From NCBI RefSeq assembly GCF_007752535.1, contig NZ_CP036426.1:124001-188000 (forward strand): DNA of 64,000 nt, given 5' to 3'. The notes beneath the pieces were generated by a model. The model was not told where the DNA came from. It made no database searches and saw only the letters and a program-made list of their open reading frames with translations. The position numbers and the translations under genes are program-made. The stretch comes from Tautonia plasticadhaerens (lineage in GTDB: Bacteria; Planctomycetota; Planctomycetia; Isosphaerales; Isosphaeraceae). Below are positions 19,378 through 28,389 of this stretch, in pieces. Each line of letters starts with the position of its first letter. Position 1 is the stretch's first letter.

Positions 19378-19707
19378 ATGCGCCTCCCCTTCCGACTCGC
19401 CGCGCTCTGCGGCCTCGCCCTGGTCCTCTCCCCGTCGGCCCCGGCCCGGGGCCAGTGGTTCTTCGGGGCCAGCTCCGACTACGCGTACTCCGGCCCCTAT
19501 GCCGGGTACTCGCCGATCTGGGCCTACCCGACCGACCTCAGCAACGGCCCCTCCCCCTACTACTCCCCCATCTTCAACTCGGCCGCCGCCAGCCGACCCC
19601 GGCCGAACCTGGAGCCGAGCCCCTACGCCCGGTCCCCGCTCGACCTGCTCCGCTTCAACCGGCCGTCCCCCGGGCACAAGACGCACGGGCTGTTCCGCAG
19701 GCGGTGA
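19378..19707 (+). CDS. small secreted Tyr/Pro-rich protein
   Basis: This is a 109-aa protein with a clear signal peptide from ATG 19378 (MRLPFRLAALCGLALVLS, cleavage after ARG-Q near residue 25). The mature part is rich in Tyr, Ser and Pro (YAYSGPYAGYSPIWAYP) and ends in a basic HGLFRRR tail. No known domain is present. An upstream in-frame ATG at 19327 would bury the signal peptide and is less likely. The function is unknown; it may be an envelope-associated low-complexity protein. Confidence 0.6.
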   Translation: MRLPFRLAALCGLALVLSPSAPARGQWFFGASSDYAYSGPYAGYSPIWAYPTDLSNGPSPYYSPIFNSAAASRPRPNLEPSPYARSPLDLLRFNRPSPGHKTHGLFRRR

Positions 19708-19871
19708 CCGGGCCGGCCGGGCGCGTCGGGGCGCGGTCGCATGAGGCCATCGGCAAGTCGCGTTGACCGATCGGCGTCCGGGGCGTACTGTTCCCCCGAC
19801 CGCCCGGGGGGCGTCGGCGTTCGCGTCGCGCCCGGGACGGGCCGACCTGAGGCAGGGGATCGCCCACCGCC

Positions 19872-21992
19872 ATGTCGACGACGACGGAGCACGCCCCGAT
19901 CCGGAACGGGGCCCTGGCCAGCGACCGATTCCGCGACCACCCCCTGACCATCGCCCGGGGAGAGCCCCTGCCCCTGGGCGCCAACCGCCTGGGCGGCGGC
20001 ATCAACTTCGTGCTCATCTGCCGGCACGCCACCTCGGTCAGCCTCGTCCTCTGCGAGCCCTGCGACGGCGCCGTCCGGTCCGAGATCCCGCTCGACCCCC
20101 GCCTCAACCGGACCGGCGACCACTGGCACGTCCGGGTCGACGGCCTGCCCGACGACTTCTGCTACGGCTACCGGGTCGACGGCCCCCACGGCGGCCCCCA
20201 CCGCTACGACCCGGCCAAGATCCTGCTCGACCCCGCCTGCCGGGCCCTCTCCTGCGGCACCCCCTGGGGACAGACCGGCACCCTGCCCCGGCTCAGCCTG
20301 ATCATGCCCACCGAGGTCGACCGCATCAACGACCTCCACCCCCGCATCCCGCTCGAGGACTCGATCCTCTACGAGATCCACGTCCGGGGCTACACCGCGC
20401 ACCGCAGCTCCGGCGTCCGCCACCCCGGCACCTTCTCCGGCCTGGCCGAGAAGATCGAGTACCTGAAATGGCTCGGCGTCACCGGCGTCGAGCTGCTCCC
20501 CATCGACGAGTTCGACGAGACCGACTGCCCCTTCGTCAACCCGTACACCGGCGAGCGCAACCGCAACTTCTGGGGCTACAACACGATCGCCTACGCCGCC
20601 CCCAAGGCCGCGTACGCGCACAACCCCGAGCGGACCGCCCCCTGGGAGGAGTTCCGCCGGGCCGTCCGCGCCTTCCACGACGCCGGCCTGGAGGTCGTCC
20701 TCGATGTCGTCTTCAACCACACCGCCGAGGGGGGCGACGGCGGCCCCACCTACAGCTTCCGCGGCCTCGACAACGGCCTCTATTACCTCGTCGACGACTT
20801 CGGCCGCTACCACAACTTCACCGGCTGCGGCAACACCGTCAACAGCAACCACCCGGTGGTCCGCAACCTCATCCTCGCCTGCCTCCGCAACCTCGTGGCC
20901 GAGGCCCACGTCGACGGCTTCCGCTTCGACCTCGCCTCGGTCCTCGGCCGCGACAAGAAGGGGCACGTCCTCGTCGAGCCCCCCGTCGTCGAGATGATCA
21001 GCGAGGACCCCCTGCTCCGCGACACCAAGCTCATCGCCGAGCCCTGGGACGCCGCCGGGCTCTACCAGGTCGGCAGCTTCCCCGGCGGCGCCCGCTGGTC
21101 GGAGTGGAACGGCCACTACCGCGACGACGTCCGGCGCTTCTGGAAGGGGGACAGCGGCCAGGTCCCCCTGCTCGCCACCCGGCTCTGCGGCAGCGAGGAC
21201 CTCTACGCCGACCGCGGCCCCCTCCACTCGGTCAACCTCATCACCTGCCACGACGGCTTCACCCTCTGCGACCTCGTCTCCTACAACCAGAAGCACAACC
21301 TCGCCAACGGCGAGGACAACCGCGACGGCCACAACGACAACTGCTCCTGGAACTGCGGCGTCGAGGGCCCCACCGACAACGCCTCCGTCCGGGCCCTCCG
21401 CGCCCGCCAGGCCCGCAACCTCGTCGCCACGCTGATGGTCAGCCAGGGCGTCCCCATGCTGCTGGGGGGTGACGAGTTCCTCCGCACCCAGGGCGGCAAC
21501 AACAACGCCTGGTGCCAGGACAACGAGACGAGTTGGGTCGACTGGTCGCTGGCCGACGAGAACGCGGAGTTCCTCCGGTTCGTCCGCCAGCTCATCGCCC
21601 TCCGGAAGCGGCATCCCGCCCTCCGCCGCAAGACCTTCCTGAAGCGCGGCGGCTCCGGCCACCCGCCCGACGTGGTCTGGCACGGCGTCGAGCCCGGCGA
21701 GCCCGACTTCGGCTGGAACTCCCGCTCCCTGGCGATGGCCCTCGACGGCCGGCGCTGCGACCGCCCCGGCGTGGTCGACCGCGACCTCTACATCGCCTGC
21801 AACGCCTACCACCAGCCCCTCGTCTTCACCATCCCCGCCTCCCCCTCCGGCCGCCGCTGGCGACGGACCGTCGACACCGCGCTGCCCTCCCCCGAGGACG
21901 CGCTGGACCTCGACGAGGGCCCCACCATCCCCCTCCTGCACCGCTACCGCCTCGCCCCCCGTTCCATGCTCATCCTCGTCTCCGAGGCCTGA
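19872..21992 (+). CDS. glgX: glycogen debranching enzyme GlgX
   Basis: This is a 706-aa GH13 isoamylase-type enzyme that hydrolyses alpha-1,6 branches of glycogen limit dextrins in the cytoplasm. An N-terminal carbohydrate-binding (CBM48) domain is at about residues 28-130 (FVLICRHATSVSLVLCEP). The catalytic barrel follows, with VVFNHTAEGG, the nucleophile Asp353 in VDGFRFDLASVLGRD, the acid/base Glu390 in LIAEPWDAAGLYQVG, and the third Asp461 in TCHDGFTLCDLVSYN. Length and motif order match GlgX. The start is ATG 19872. No other glycogen gene is adjacent. Confidence 0.95.
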   Translation: MSTTTEHAPIRNGALASDRFRDHPLTIARGEPLPLGANRLGGGINFVLICRHATSVSLVLCEPCDGAVRSEIPLDPRLNRTGDHWHVRVDGLPDDFCYGYRVDGPHGGPHRYDPAKILLDPACRALSCGTPWGQTGTLPRLSLIMPTEVDRINDLHPRIPLEDSILYEIHVRGYTAHRSSGVRHPGTFSGLAEKIEYLKWLGVTGVELLPIDEFDETDCPFVNPYTGERNRNFWGYNTIAYAAPKAAYAHNPERTAPWEEFRRAVRAFHDAGLEVVLDVVFNHTAEGGDGGPTYSFRGLDNGLYYLVDDFGRYHNFTGCGNTVNSNHPVVRNLILACLRNLVAEAHVDGFRFDLASVLGRDKKGHVLVEPPVVEMISEDPLLRDTKLIAEPWDAAGLYQVGSFPGGARWSEWNGHYRDDVRRFWKGDSGQVPLLATRLCGSEDLYADRGPLHSVNLITCHDGFTLCDLVSYNQKHNLANGEDNRDGHNDNCSWNCGVEGPTDNASVRALRARQARNLVATLMVSQGVPMLLGGDEFLRTQGGNNNAWCQDNETSWVDWSLADENAEFLRFVRQLIALRKRHPALRRKTFLKRGGSGHPPDVVWHGVEPGEPDFGWNSRSLAMALDGRRCDRPGVVDRDLYIACNAYHQPLVFTIPASPSGRRWRRTVDTALPSPEDALDLDEGPTIPLLHRYRLAPRSMLILVSEA

Positions 21993-22152
21993 TCCCCGGG
22001 GCCCTTCGCCCCGACCGACGAGGCGCGACCGATCGGCGGCCCGGCGCCGCCCGGGCCGGCGGCGCCCGGCATGGAAGCCCAGATCGACGGCCCGCCGTGC
22101 GTCGGCTAGACTGGCCCCCGGGGGCCGATCGACCGCCGGGAGTGCCGCCGCG

Positions 22153-22698
22153 ATGCTGCTGATGGCCGTCGAGCAGGACGACCGGATCATCTGGGTGGTC
22201 GTCGAGCAGCACCGGCCCAAGGGCCGTATTCGGAGCCGGATCGTCCTGCACCTCGGCCAGTACCGGGACCGCGACGCGGCCGAGGCCGCCTTCCTCGACC
22301 GGCTCGCGACCAATCCCACGCTCCGGGCCGTCGCCGGGCGCTGGGCCGCGAATGCGGCGGACGTGCTCTCGGACCGCAAGGCCCGGGCCCGGTTCCTCCT
22401 CCACGGCGTCACCTCCGGCGGGATCGCGGCCGACGCCGACGACCTCCTGCTCAGGAGGGAGGAGGAGGAGCGGCGCGCGCGGGAGCGGGCGAGGGCGGCA
22501 TCCTGGCCCGCCGGGATCCCGTCGGTCGCGTTCGCCACGCTCGGTCTCTCGACCGCCGCCTCGCTCGCCGAGATCAAGGCCTCCTACCGGAGGAAGGCCT
22601 TCCTCCTGCACCCCGACCGGGGCGGCGACCTCGCGGCGATGGTCGCGCTGAACGCCGCCTACGAGGACGCCTCCTGGTACGCCGAGTGGCGGGGCTGA
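22153..22698 (+). CDS. protein with C-terminal J domain
   Basis: This is a 181-aa cytoplasmic protein. Residues about 125-178 form a minimal J domain, FATLGLSTAASLAEIKASYRRKAFLLHPDRGGD, with the HPD tripeptide at 153-155, which would stimulate a DnaK-type Hsp70. The N-terminal 120 residues (MLLMAVEQDDRIIWVVVEQHR, then a charged RREEEERRARERARAA linker) are not recognised. The J domain at the C-terminus, without Gly/Phe or zinc regions, makes this a type III J protein, probably with a dedicated client. It sits alone between glgX and a convergent small gene. Confidence 0.85.
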   Translation: MLLMAVEQDDRIIWVVVEQHRPKGRIRSRIVLHLGQYRDRDAAEAAFLDRLATNPTLRAVAGRWAANAADVLSDRKARARFLLHGVTSGGIAADADDLLLRREEEERRARERARAASWPAGIPSVAFATLGLSTAASLAEIKASYRRKAFLLHPDRGGDLAAMVALNAAYEDASWYAEWRG

Positions 22699-22822
22699 GC
22701 CGTCGCGGGGCCGTCCCGGCCGGATGCCCGTGACGACTCGGGCCGTGACGCCCGGGGGGCCCCCATCGGGGCCAGGCCGGGGGCGGCCGGGCCTTCGCCG
22801 ATTCGTCACGCCGCGATCGCAC

Positions 22823-23050
22823 TTACTCGACCGCGACCAGCCCGGCCGGCTCGTCGGCCTCCGGGAACAGCGGCAGCGGTCGCGGCTCCGGCCTTCGGGG
22901 CGTCTCCGCGACCCGCCCCTGCATCGCCGCGATCTTCTTCCGCAGCCTGGCGCTGACGCCGGCGTGCGCCGCCTGGCTCTGGAGCAGGTGGTAGAGCTTC
23001 GGGCCGGCAACCGGCCCGTACTTCCGGACGTAATTCTCGAGTCGTCGCAT
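22823..23050 (-). CDS. small basic hypothetical protein
   Basis: This is a 75-aa protein from ATG 23050, MRRLENYVRKYGPVAGPKLYHLLQSQ, predicted mostly helical and basic, ending in a Pro/Arg-rich segment. The N-terminal YVRKYGPVAGPKLYHLLQ pattern resembles short DNA-binding or scaffold helices, but no family was recognised. It is convergent with the J-domain gene and divergent from the OmpA/protease gene. Coding status is likely but not certain. Confidence 0.5.
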   Translation of the reverse strand: MRRLENYVRKYGPVAGPKLYHLLQSQAAHAGVSARLRKKIAAMQGRVAETPRRPEPRPLPLFPEADEPAGLVAVE

Positions 23051-23523
23051 CGGTCCTCGCCTCGCTGAACCGGCCCCCACGGCCGGCGTCTCTGGTCCCC
23101 CGTTTCCCTCCTCTAAATACGGGCCGTGACGGGAGTTGGTTCGATTTCGCGGGCAGCCTCAGGGGGCGATTTTCGGCCCCCGGGAGCGGTCACGCCGGCC
23201 TCGAAGTCGGCGGTACGAGGAGCGGGGCCCGGGTCCACGACGTTCGACCGCGAGACGCCCTGGACGGCGGCGGGTCGAGTGCCTTGCGGACGCGGCGACG
23301 CACCGCACCGCGGGCGGTGCGTCGCCGCGACGCCCCCCGCTCGACGGCCTCGGCGTTCGCGTCGAGGACGCGCCGCGCGAGTGCGAGTGTCGGCGGCGGC
23401 GGCGTCCTCACGACTCCACATGTGTCTCGGTCGCCGTCTCTCGAGGGAGTTCCCAGGGAAATCGGGGCCTCGTGTCGGCCCCCGGTGCGGAGACCCGGCG
23501 CGGGCCGGAAAGGAACGCGAACG
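23051..23523. other. divergent intergenic region with a strong palindrome
   Basis: This is a 473-bp non-coding region that should carry promoters for the small minus-strand gene and for the plus-strand OmpA/protease gene. Its only clear structure is the 16-bp inverted repeat at 23291-23329. An AAAGGA ribosome site lies just before ATG 23524. Nothing else was recognised. Confidence 0.4.
23291..23329. repeat. 16-bp perfect inverted repeat, 7-nt loop
   Basis: Bases 23291-23306 pair perfectly with 23314-23329 (core gcggcgacgcaccg and its complement). It lies about 195 bp upstream of the OmpA/protease start, in a divergent region, so it is not placed as a terminator for either flanking gene. It could be an operator or a leader attenuator. 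Role is inferred only from position. Confidence 0.6.
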
Positions 23524-24558
23524 ATGTCACGGGCCACGGGAGAGGGGAAGATTCGGCCGCTGGAGACGAGCCGCCAGGGATGCCCGACGGCGTTCCTGCT
23601 GTACAACTTCGACGTCGGCGGCTGCGGCCTGAAGACGCTGCACAAGGGCCTGCTCGATCGGCTCGTCAAGATCCTCGAGCGGAACCCGGAACACCGGATC
23701 CGCCTGGTCGGGCGTGCCAGCCGGTCCGGCTCGGACTCGGTGAACATGCAGTGGTCCAGGCGTCGCGTCGAGGCGGTCGCCCGGTACCTGAAAGAGGCCC
23801 GGGTGCCCGACGACCAGGTCCGGACCGAGTTCATCGGGGAGTCCGCCCCCCTGAGCGCGGACCTGGAGTCCGAGGAGGACCGCTCGGTCGAGCTGCACCT
23901 GCAGATCGCCCGGGTGCTCACCCTCGTCCTGGTGGACGCCCATCGGGTCCGCCCGACCTGGGCCATGGTGGAGCACATCCGGGAGGTGATCGCCCCCCTG
24001 GCGAACCGGGCGGGCCGGGAGCTGCGGATCGTCCAGCAGCGGATCCTGGAGCGGTCGGGGGAGCTGAGCATCACCTTCGAGCCCGGCGGGCGCGGGAAGA
24101 AACCGTGTGGTGGCCTCTCCATCCTGGGCGACGAGGCGGGCGAGTCCGTCTACGTGGGGGCCCACGAGGAATTGCGGGTCTGCGGCGAGTCCCAGGGCGA
24201 CCCCCGGGACCCCATGAACTGGGAAGACCCGCACGGCCCCCGGCACCTCGAGCACACCTCCCAGCTCGAGCACGTCTTCGAGAACGGCGAGCCCGAGTTC
24301 GCCCGGTTCGTCGCCAACACCGCGGTCCACGAGCTGGGCCACATCATGGCGAAGCTGGAACACACGGAGGATCGGACCAACTTCATGTTCGACCAGGGCG
24401 GCTCGGCCAACCTGCCCCGCGAGCTGCGCACCCGGGAGAGCATGCGCCGGTACTGGTCGAGCCGCCTGACGTTCAACTCCGACCAGGAGCGACGGCTCGT
24501 CTGCGCCATCCAGACCGGCAACTTCAGCGGCGGGCTCGAAATGGTCCGCAAGAAGTAG
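23524..24558 (+). CDS. OmpA-like domain fused to a zinc-metalloprotease-like domain
   Basis: This is a 344-aa protein with an unusual pairing. Residues about 20-140 resemble an OmpA C-terminal (peptidoglycan-associating) domain: NPEHRIRLVGRASRSGSDSVN, SRRRVEAVARYLKEARVP near residue 78, and the EDRSVELHL end strand. Residues about 160-344 contain a zinc-protease site, NTAVHELGHIMAKLEHTEDR, with His269, Glu270, His273 and a candidate third ligand His280, followed by NFMFDQGG, which could serve as a Met-turn. This resembles metzincins/archaemetzincins, but the third His is one position later than in HExxHxxGxxH. No signal peptide is seen from ATG 23524 (AAAGGA ribosome site), so export or an intracellular role is open. 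Its partners are unknown. Confidence 0.75.
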   Translation: MSRATGEGKIRPLETSRQGCPTAFLLYNFDVGGCGLKTLHKGLLDRLVKILERNPEHRIRLVGRASRSGSDSVNMQWSRRRVEAVARYLKEARVPDDQVRTEFIGESAPLSADLESEEDRSVELHLQIARVLTLVLVDAHRVRPTWAMVEHIREVIAPLANRAGRELRIVQQRILERSGELSITFEPGGRGKKPCGGLSILGDEAGESVYVGAHEELRVCGESQGDPRDPMNWEDPHGPRHLEHTSQLEHVFENGEPEFARFVANTAVHELGHIMAKLEHTEDRTNFMFDQGGSANLPRELRTRESMRRYWSSRLTFNSDQERRLVCAIQTGNFSGGLEMVRKK

Positions 24559-24678
24559 CCCGGGACCACCCGCGTCCCGGGGCGGTCGGGCGTCGCGGGA
24601 GGGTCCGGGGGCCTCGGTGGCCGCCCAATCGGGGCCGTCACGCGGGCCATTCGCCCGACGGAAGACGCGACGCGGTTC

Positions 24679-24715
24679 GCCCCCCGGCGTGGTCGAGGTG
24701 ACCACCCCGGGGGGC
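24679..24715. terminator. bidirectional terminator-like hairpin
   Basis: Bases 24679-24694 pair with 24700-24715 (16-bp stem, one mismatch, 5-nt loop), and CTGCTTT follows on the plus side. It lies between two convergent genes (stops at 24558 and 24755), as expected for a shared terminator. Confidence 0.65.
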
Positions 24716-24754
24716 CCTGCTTTCGGCTCGATCGTGTCGACCGGACTCGGTGTC

Positions 24755-25291
24755 TTACTTCTTCCGCACGAGCTTCATGCAGCCGCACATCTCCTCGGCG
24801 GGGCCGCCGTTCTCCCAGGCGACGCCGTCCACCTGGATGTGGTCCTCGTCGATGATCGTGAGGGTGGCCTCGTGCATGTGCGTGTCCTTCGACGGGTCCA
24901 GGTTGCCCCCGCCGTCGAACCGGAAGCGGATCTGGCCGGTCGAGGAGTCCCCGTCGGCCCTCAGCCTCGGCTGGTTGCCCAGCATGCAGTAGTGGGTCAT
25001 GACGAGGTCGGGCCCGTCGACCGTGTAGATCGAGATCATCTCCATCGGCTGTCCGGGGAAGCTCGTCTCGTGCACCGCGCTGCCCCCCGCGGTCACCTTG
25101 ATGATCGAGGCGACCTGGTCGGTGGGGTTGCCGTCGGCGTCCGTCGTCAGCCAGGTGCCTTCCAGCGCCTTCATCGCCTCCAGGGCCGGATTCGTGGGCG
25201 CCGGCGGCGGCTGGACGGCGGTGTCGTCGCCGAAGGCGGAAAGCCGGAGGGCAAGCACCAGCGCCGGGATGACCACCAGTCGTCGCGTCAT
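24755..25291 (-). CDS. secreted lipocalin-like hypothetical protein
   Basis: This is a 178-aa protein with a signal peptide (MTRRLVVIPALVLALRLSAFG) from ATG 25291. The mature part begins ALEAMKALEGTWLTTDADG, a start typical of DUF1579/lipocalin-like secreted proteins, and contains MTHYCMLGNQPRL and a late CGCMKLVRKK segment. The pattern suggests a beta-barrel that binds a small molecule, but no ligand or reaction is known. The longer open frame upstream of 25291 is not protein-like. Divergent from the DUF3465 gene. Confidence 0.75.
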   Translation of the reverse strand: MTRRLVVIPALVLALRLSAFGDDTAVQPPPAPTNPALEAMKALEGTWLTTDADGNPTDQVASIIKVTAGGSAVHETSFPGQPMEMISIYTVDGPDLVMTHYCMLGNQPRLRADGDSSTGQIRFRFDGGGNLDPSKDTHMHEATLTIIDEDHIQVDGVAWENGGPAEEMCGCMKLVRKK

Positions 25292-25565
25292 TTTCGATTC
25301 TCCTGACGGAGAGGATCCGGGTTCGGGTCGAATTCGACCCCCATTCTCACGCCACCCGATGATCGATCGGGGACGGGCCCGATCGACACCGGGGGGGAAA
25401 TTTCGTCGGAGATTCTTTCCCGCCCGGGAGGCCTCGCCGCGGCATCCGCCCCAGGAAGCGTCTCGCCGAGACCGAGTGTCGGCGTCCCCGGTTCTCGGCC
25501 CGGTGGCCTTCGGGTGGCCTAGGTTTTCCTGGATGGCACCTTCGGATCGAGGCGGCACGATCCCC

Positions 25566-26042
25566 ATGAAAAAGCTGATCCCCCTCGCGATCGTCGCGAT
25601 CGGCGCCGGCCTCGGCACGATCGACCCCGCTGCCTTCCTCCCCTCGCCGGTCGTCGACGCCGGGGCGGCCGACGGCCGACCCCCCGGGGCCGCCGAGGCT
25701 CCGAGCGGATCCGACCGCATCCTCGCCTCCGCCTTCGAGCACCGCCGGGGCGGCCTCCAGGTGCAAGGCGAGGGCCGGGTCGTCCGGGTCCTGGCCGACG
25801 ACCGCGACGGCCGCAGGCACCAGCGGTTCATCCTCCGGTTGGCCTCGGGGCAGACGCTCCTGGTGGCGCACAACATCGACCTCGCCCCCCGGGTCGACCC
25901 GCTCCGGGTGGGCGACCTCGTCCGGTTCTCCGGCGCGTACGAGTGGAACCCCGAGGGGGGCGTCATCCACCGGACGCACCACGACCCCCGGCGCCGTCAC
26001 GTCGACGGCTGGCTGATCCGAGGCGGCTGGGTCCACCAGTGA
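25566..26042 (+). CDS. DUF3465 domain protein
   Basis: This is a 158-aa protein with a signal peptide or anchor (MKKLIPLAIVAIGAGLGT) from ATG 25566 and a DUF3465 domain at about residues 55-152. The family core is clear: VLADDRDGRRHQRFILRL, TLLVAHNIDLAPR and the C-terminal GGVIHRTHHDPRRRHVDGWL. The His-rich HRTHHDPxxRHxDGW motif is strictly family-like and suggests metal or nucleic-acid binding with an OB-like fold, but function is unproven. It is divergent from the lipocalin-like gene across 274 bp. Confidence 0.88.
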   Translation: MKKLIPLAIVAIGAGLGTIDPAAFLPSPVVDAGAADGRPPGAAEAPSGSDRILASAFEHRRGGLQVQGEGRVVRVLADDRDGRRHQRFILRLASGQTLLVAHNIDLAPRVDPLRVGDLVRFSGAYEWNPEGGVIHRTHHDPRRRHVDGWLIRGGWVHQ

Positions 26043-26202
26043 TGGGGGGGCGGGACCGGCCCCTCCTCCCGCCGCTCGGGCGTCGTCCCCGGGCCCTTCC
26101 GCCGCGCGTCGGGGCCGTGCTATCGTCGAGGACCGCCCGCCGGCCCTCTCCCCCTCCCGACGCCGGCCGACCCGACTCCCCGCGACCGACCGGAGCCCGA
26201 CC

Positions 26203-28320
26203 GTGAGCGCCCGAACCGCGTCCCTGCTCGGCGTCCTGCTCCTCCCCGCGATCGCCCCCGCCCAGGACGCCCCCCCGACGCCCCCCGTCGCCCGGGTGAT
26301 CCCCCACCGCCTGGAGCTGCACGGCGACGTCCGGGTCGACAATTACTACTGGCTCCGAGAGCGGGACGACCCCGACGTCATCGCCCACCTGGAGGCCGAG
26401 AACGCCTACACCGCCGCCATGCTCTCCCACACCGAGGCGCTCCGGGAGGCGCTCTACGACGAGATCGTCGCCCGGATCAAGGAGGACGACGCCACGGCCC
26501 CCGTCTTCGACGACGGGTATTACTACGCCTCGAAGTACGAGGCCGGCCGGCAGTACCCCGTGCTCGTCCGCAAGCGGGGCTCGCTCGACGCCGAGGAGGA
26601 GGTCCTCCTCGACGAGAACGAGCTGGCCGAGGGGCACGCCTACTTCTCGCTCGGCCGCACCGAGGTCAGCCCCGACGGCACCCTGATCGCCTTCGCCACC
26701 GACACCACCGGCCGCCGGATCGCCACCGTCCGCTTCAAGGATCTGGAGTCGGGCGCGTTCCTCGACGACGAACTCGCCCAGGTCACCGGCAACGTCGCCT
26801 GGGCGAACGACAACGAGACGATCTTCTACTCCAAGCAGGACCCCCAGACCCTCCGCTCATACCGCATCTACCGCCACGTGCTCGGCACCGACCCGGCCGA
26901 CGACGTGCTCGTCTTCGAGGAAGGGGACGAGGAGTTCTCCTGCTTCGTCTCCCGGACCAAGTCCGACGAATACCTCCTCATCACCTCCAGCCAGACCCTG
27001 AGCACGGAGTCCCGGTTCCTCGACGCCGACGACCCGACCGGCACCTTCGCCGTCGTCCAGCCCCGCGAGCGCAACCTGGAGTACTCGGTCGACCACCTCG
27101 GCGACGCCTTCTACCTCCGCACCAACCTCGACGCCCCCAACTTCCGGCTGATGACCGCCCCCGTCTCCTCGCCCGGCAAGGAGCACTGGTCGGAGGTCGT
27201 CCCCGGCCGGGACGACGTCTTCCTCGAAGGGTTCGAGCTGTTCGCCGGCCACCTCGTCACCGAGGAGCGCCGGGACGGCCTGGTCCGGCTCGTCGTCCGC
27301 CCCCGGGGCGACGAGGCCGAGCCCTTCGAGGTCGACTTCGGCGAGCCGGCCTACACCGCCCGGATCGGCCCGAACCACGAGATCGACACCACCACGCTCC
27401 GCTACATCTACACGTCGCTGACCACCCCCGTCTCCTCGATCGACTACGACCTCGACGCCCGGGAGTCGACCGTGGTCAAGCGAGACGAGGTGCTCGGCGA
27501 CTTCGACCCCGGCGACTACACCACCGAGCGCCTCCTCGCCGTCGCCGGGGACGGGACCGAGGTCCCGATCTCGATCGTCTCCAAGGAGGGCTTCCCGAAG
27601 GACGGCAGCCGCCCGCTGCTGCTCTACGGCTACGGGTCGTACGGCAACAGCCTCGACGCCTCGTTCGACTCCGCCCGCCTGAGCCTGCTCGACCGCGGCT
27701 TCGCCTTCGCCATCGCCCACGTCCGGGGCGGGCAGGAACTCGGCCGCTCCTGGTACGAGGACGGCAAGCTGCTCAACAAGATGAACACGTTCACCGACTT
27801 CATCGCCTGCGCCGAGCACCTGATCGCCGAGGGATACGCCGTCCCCGACCGCCTCTTCGCCCAGGGCGGCAGCGCCGGGGGGCTGCTGATGGGGGCGGTC
27901 ATCAACCTGAGGCCGGGGCTGTTCCGGGGCGTCATCGCCGCGGTCCCGTTCGTCGACGTGGTCACCACCATGCTCGACCCGAGCATCCCGCTGACCACCT
28001 TCGAGTACGACGAGTGGGGCAACCCCGACGACCCGATCTACTACGAATACATGCGGTCCTATTCCCCCTACGACAACGTCGAGGCCAAGGGCTACCCCAA
28101 CCTGCTCGTCACCACCTCGCTGGCCGACTCCCAGGTGCAGTACTGGGAGCCGGCGAAGTGGGTCGCCAAGCTCCGGGCGACCAGGACCGACGACAACCTC
28201 CTCCTGTTCCGCACCTACCTGGAGGGCAGCCACGGCGGCGTCTCCGGTCGCTACCGCCGCTACCGGGAGACCGCCTTCGAGTACGCCTTCCTGCTCGACC
28301 TCGCCGGCCTCGGCCGCTGA
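26203..28320 (+). CDS. S9A oligopeptidase (protease II-like), exported
   Basis: This is a 705-aa prolyl-oligopeptidase-family serine peptidase. It begins at GTG 26203 with a signal peptide (about residues 1-20, LLGVLLLPAIAPAQ), unlike cytoplasmic PtrB of E. coli, so it probably acts in the periplasm. A beta-propeller domain covers about residues 90-430 and an alpha/beta-hydrolase domain the C-terminus. The catalytic triad is visible: Ser557 in GGSAGGLLMGA, Asp642 in SLADSQVQYWEP and His677 in EGSHGGVSGRY. It would cleave short peptides after basic or proline residues; which of these cannot be fixed from sequence. It is followed by a convergent gene and a hairpin. Confidence 0.93.
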   Translation: MSARTASLLGVLLLPAIAPAQDAPPTPPVARVIPHRLELHGDVRVDNYYWLRERDDPDVIAHLEAENAYTAAMLSHTEALREALYDEIVARIKEDDATAPVFDDGYYYASKYEAGRQYPVLVRKRGSLDAEEEVLLDENELAEGHAYFSLGRTEVSPDGTLIAFATDTTGRRIATVRFKDLESGAFLDDELAQVTGNVAWANDNETIFYSKQDPQTLRSYRIYRHVLGTDPADDVLVFEEGDEEFSCFVSRTKSDEYLLITSSQTLSTESRFLDADDPTGTFAVVQPRERNLEYSVDHLGDAFYLRTNLDAPNFRLMTAPVSSPGKEHWSEVVPGRDDVFLEGFELFAGHLVTEERRDGLVRLVVRPRGDEAEPFEVDFGEPAYTARIGPNHEIDTTTLRYIYTSLTTPVSSIDYDLDARESTVVKRDEVLGDFDPGDYTTERLLAVAGDGTEVPISIVSKEGFPKDGSRPLLLYGYGSYGNSLDASFDSARLSLLDRGFAFAIAHVRGGQELGRSWYEDGKLLNKMNTFTDFIACAEHLIAEGYAVPDRLFAQGGSAGGLLMGAVINLRPGLFRGVIAAVPFVDVVTTMLDPSIPLTTFEYDEWGNPDDPIYYEYMRSYSPYDNVEAKGYPNLLVTTSLADSQVQYWEPAKWVAKLRATRTDDNLLLFRTYLEGSHGGVSGRYRRYRETAFEYAFLLDLAGLGR

Positions 28321-28353
28321 CCGGGCCTGGGCCCCCCGGATCGGCCCGGATCG

Positions 28354-28386
28354 CCGCCCGCCCGGCGGTCCCGGCCGGGCGGGCGG
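28354..28386. terminator. terminator-like hairpin between convergent genes
   Basis: Bases 28354-28365 (ccgcccgcccgg) pair perfectly with 28375-28386, with a 9-nt loop. The hairpin fills the 69-bp gap between the oligopeptidase stop and the stop of the minus-strand plastocyanin-DUF2231 gene. No U-tract follows, so its termination role is inferred. Confidence 0.5.
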
Positions 28387-28389
28387 GGA

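Noticed and set aside
23291-23329. Possible CRISPR repeat or attachment site
   Set aside because: The palindrome is a single copy without spacers or duplicated flanks, and no cas or integrase gene is present.
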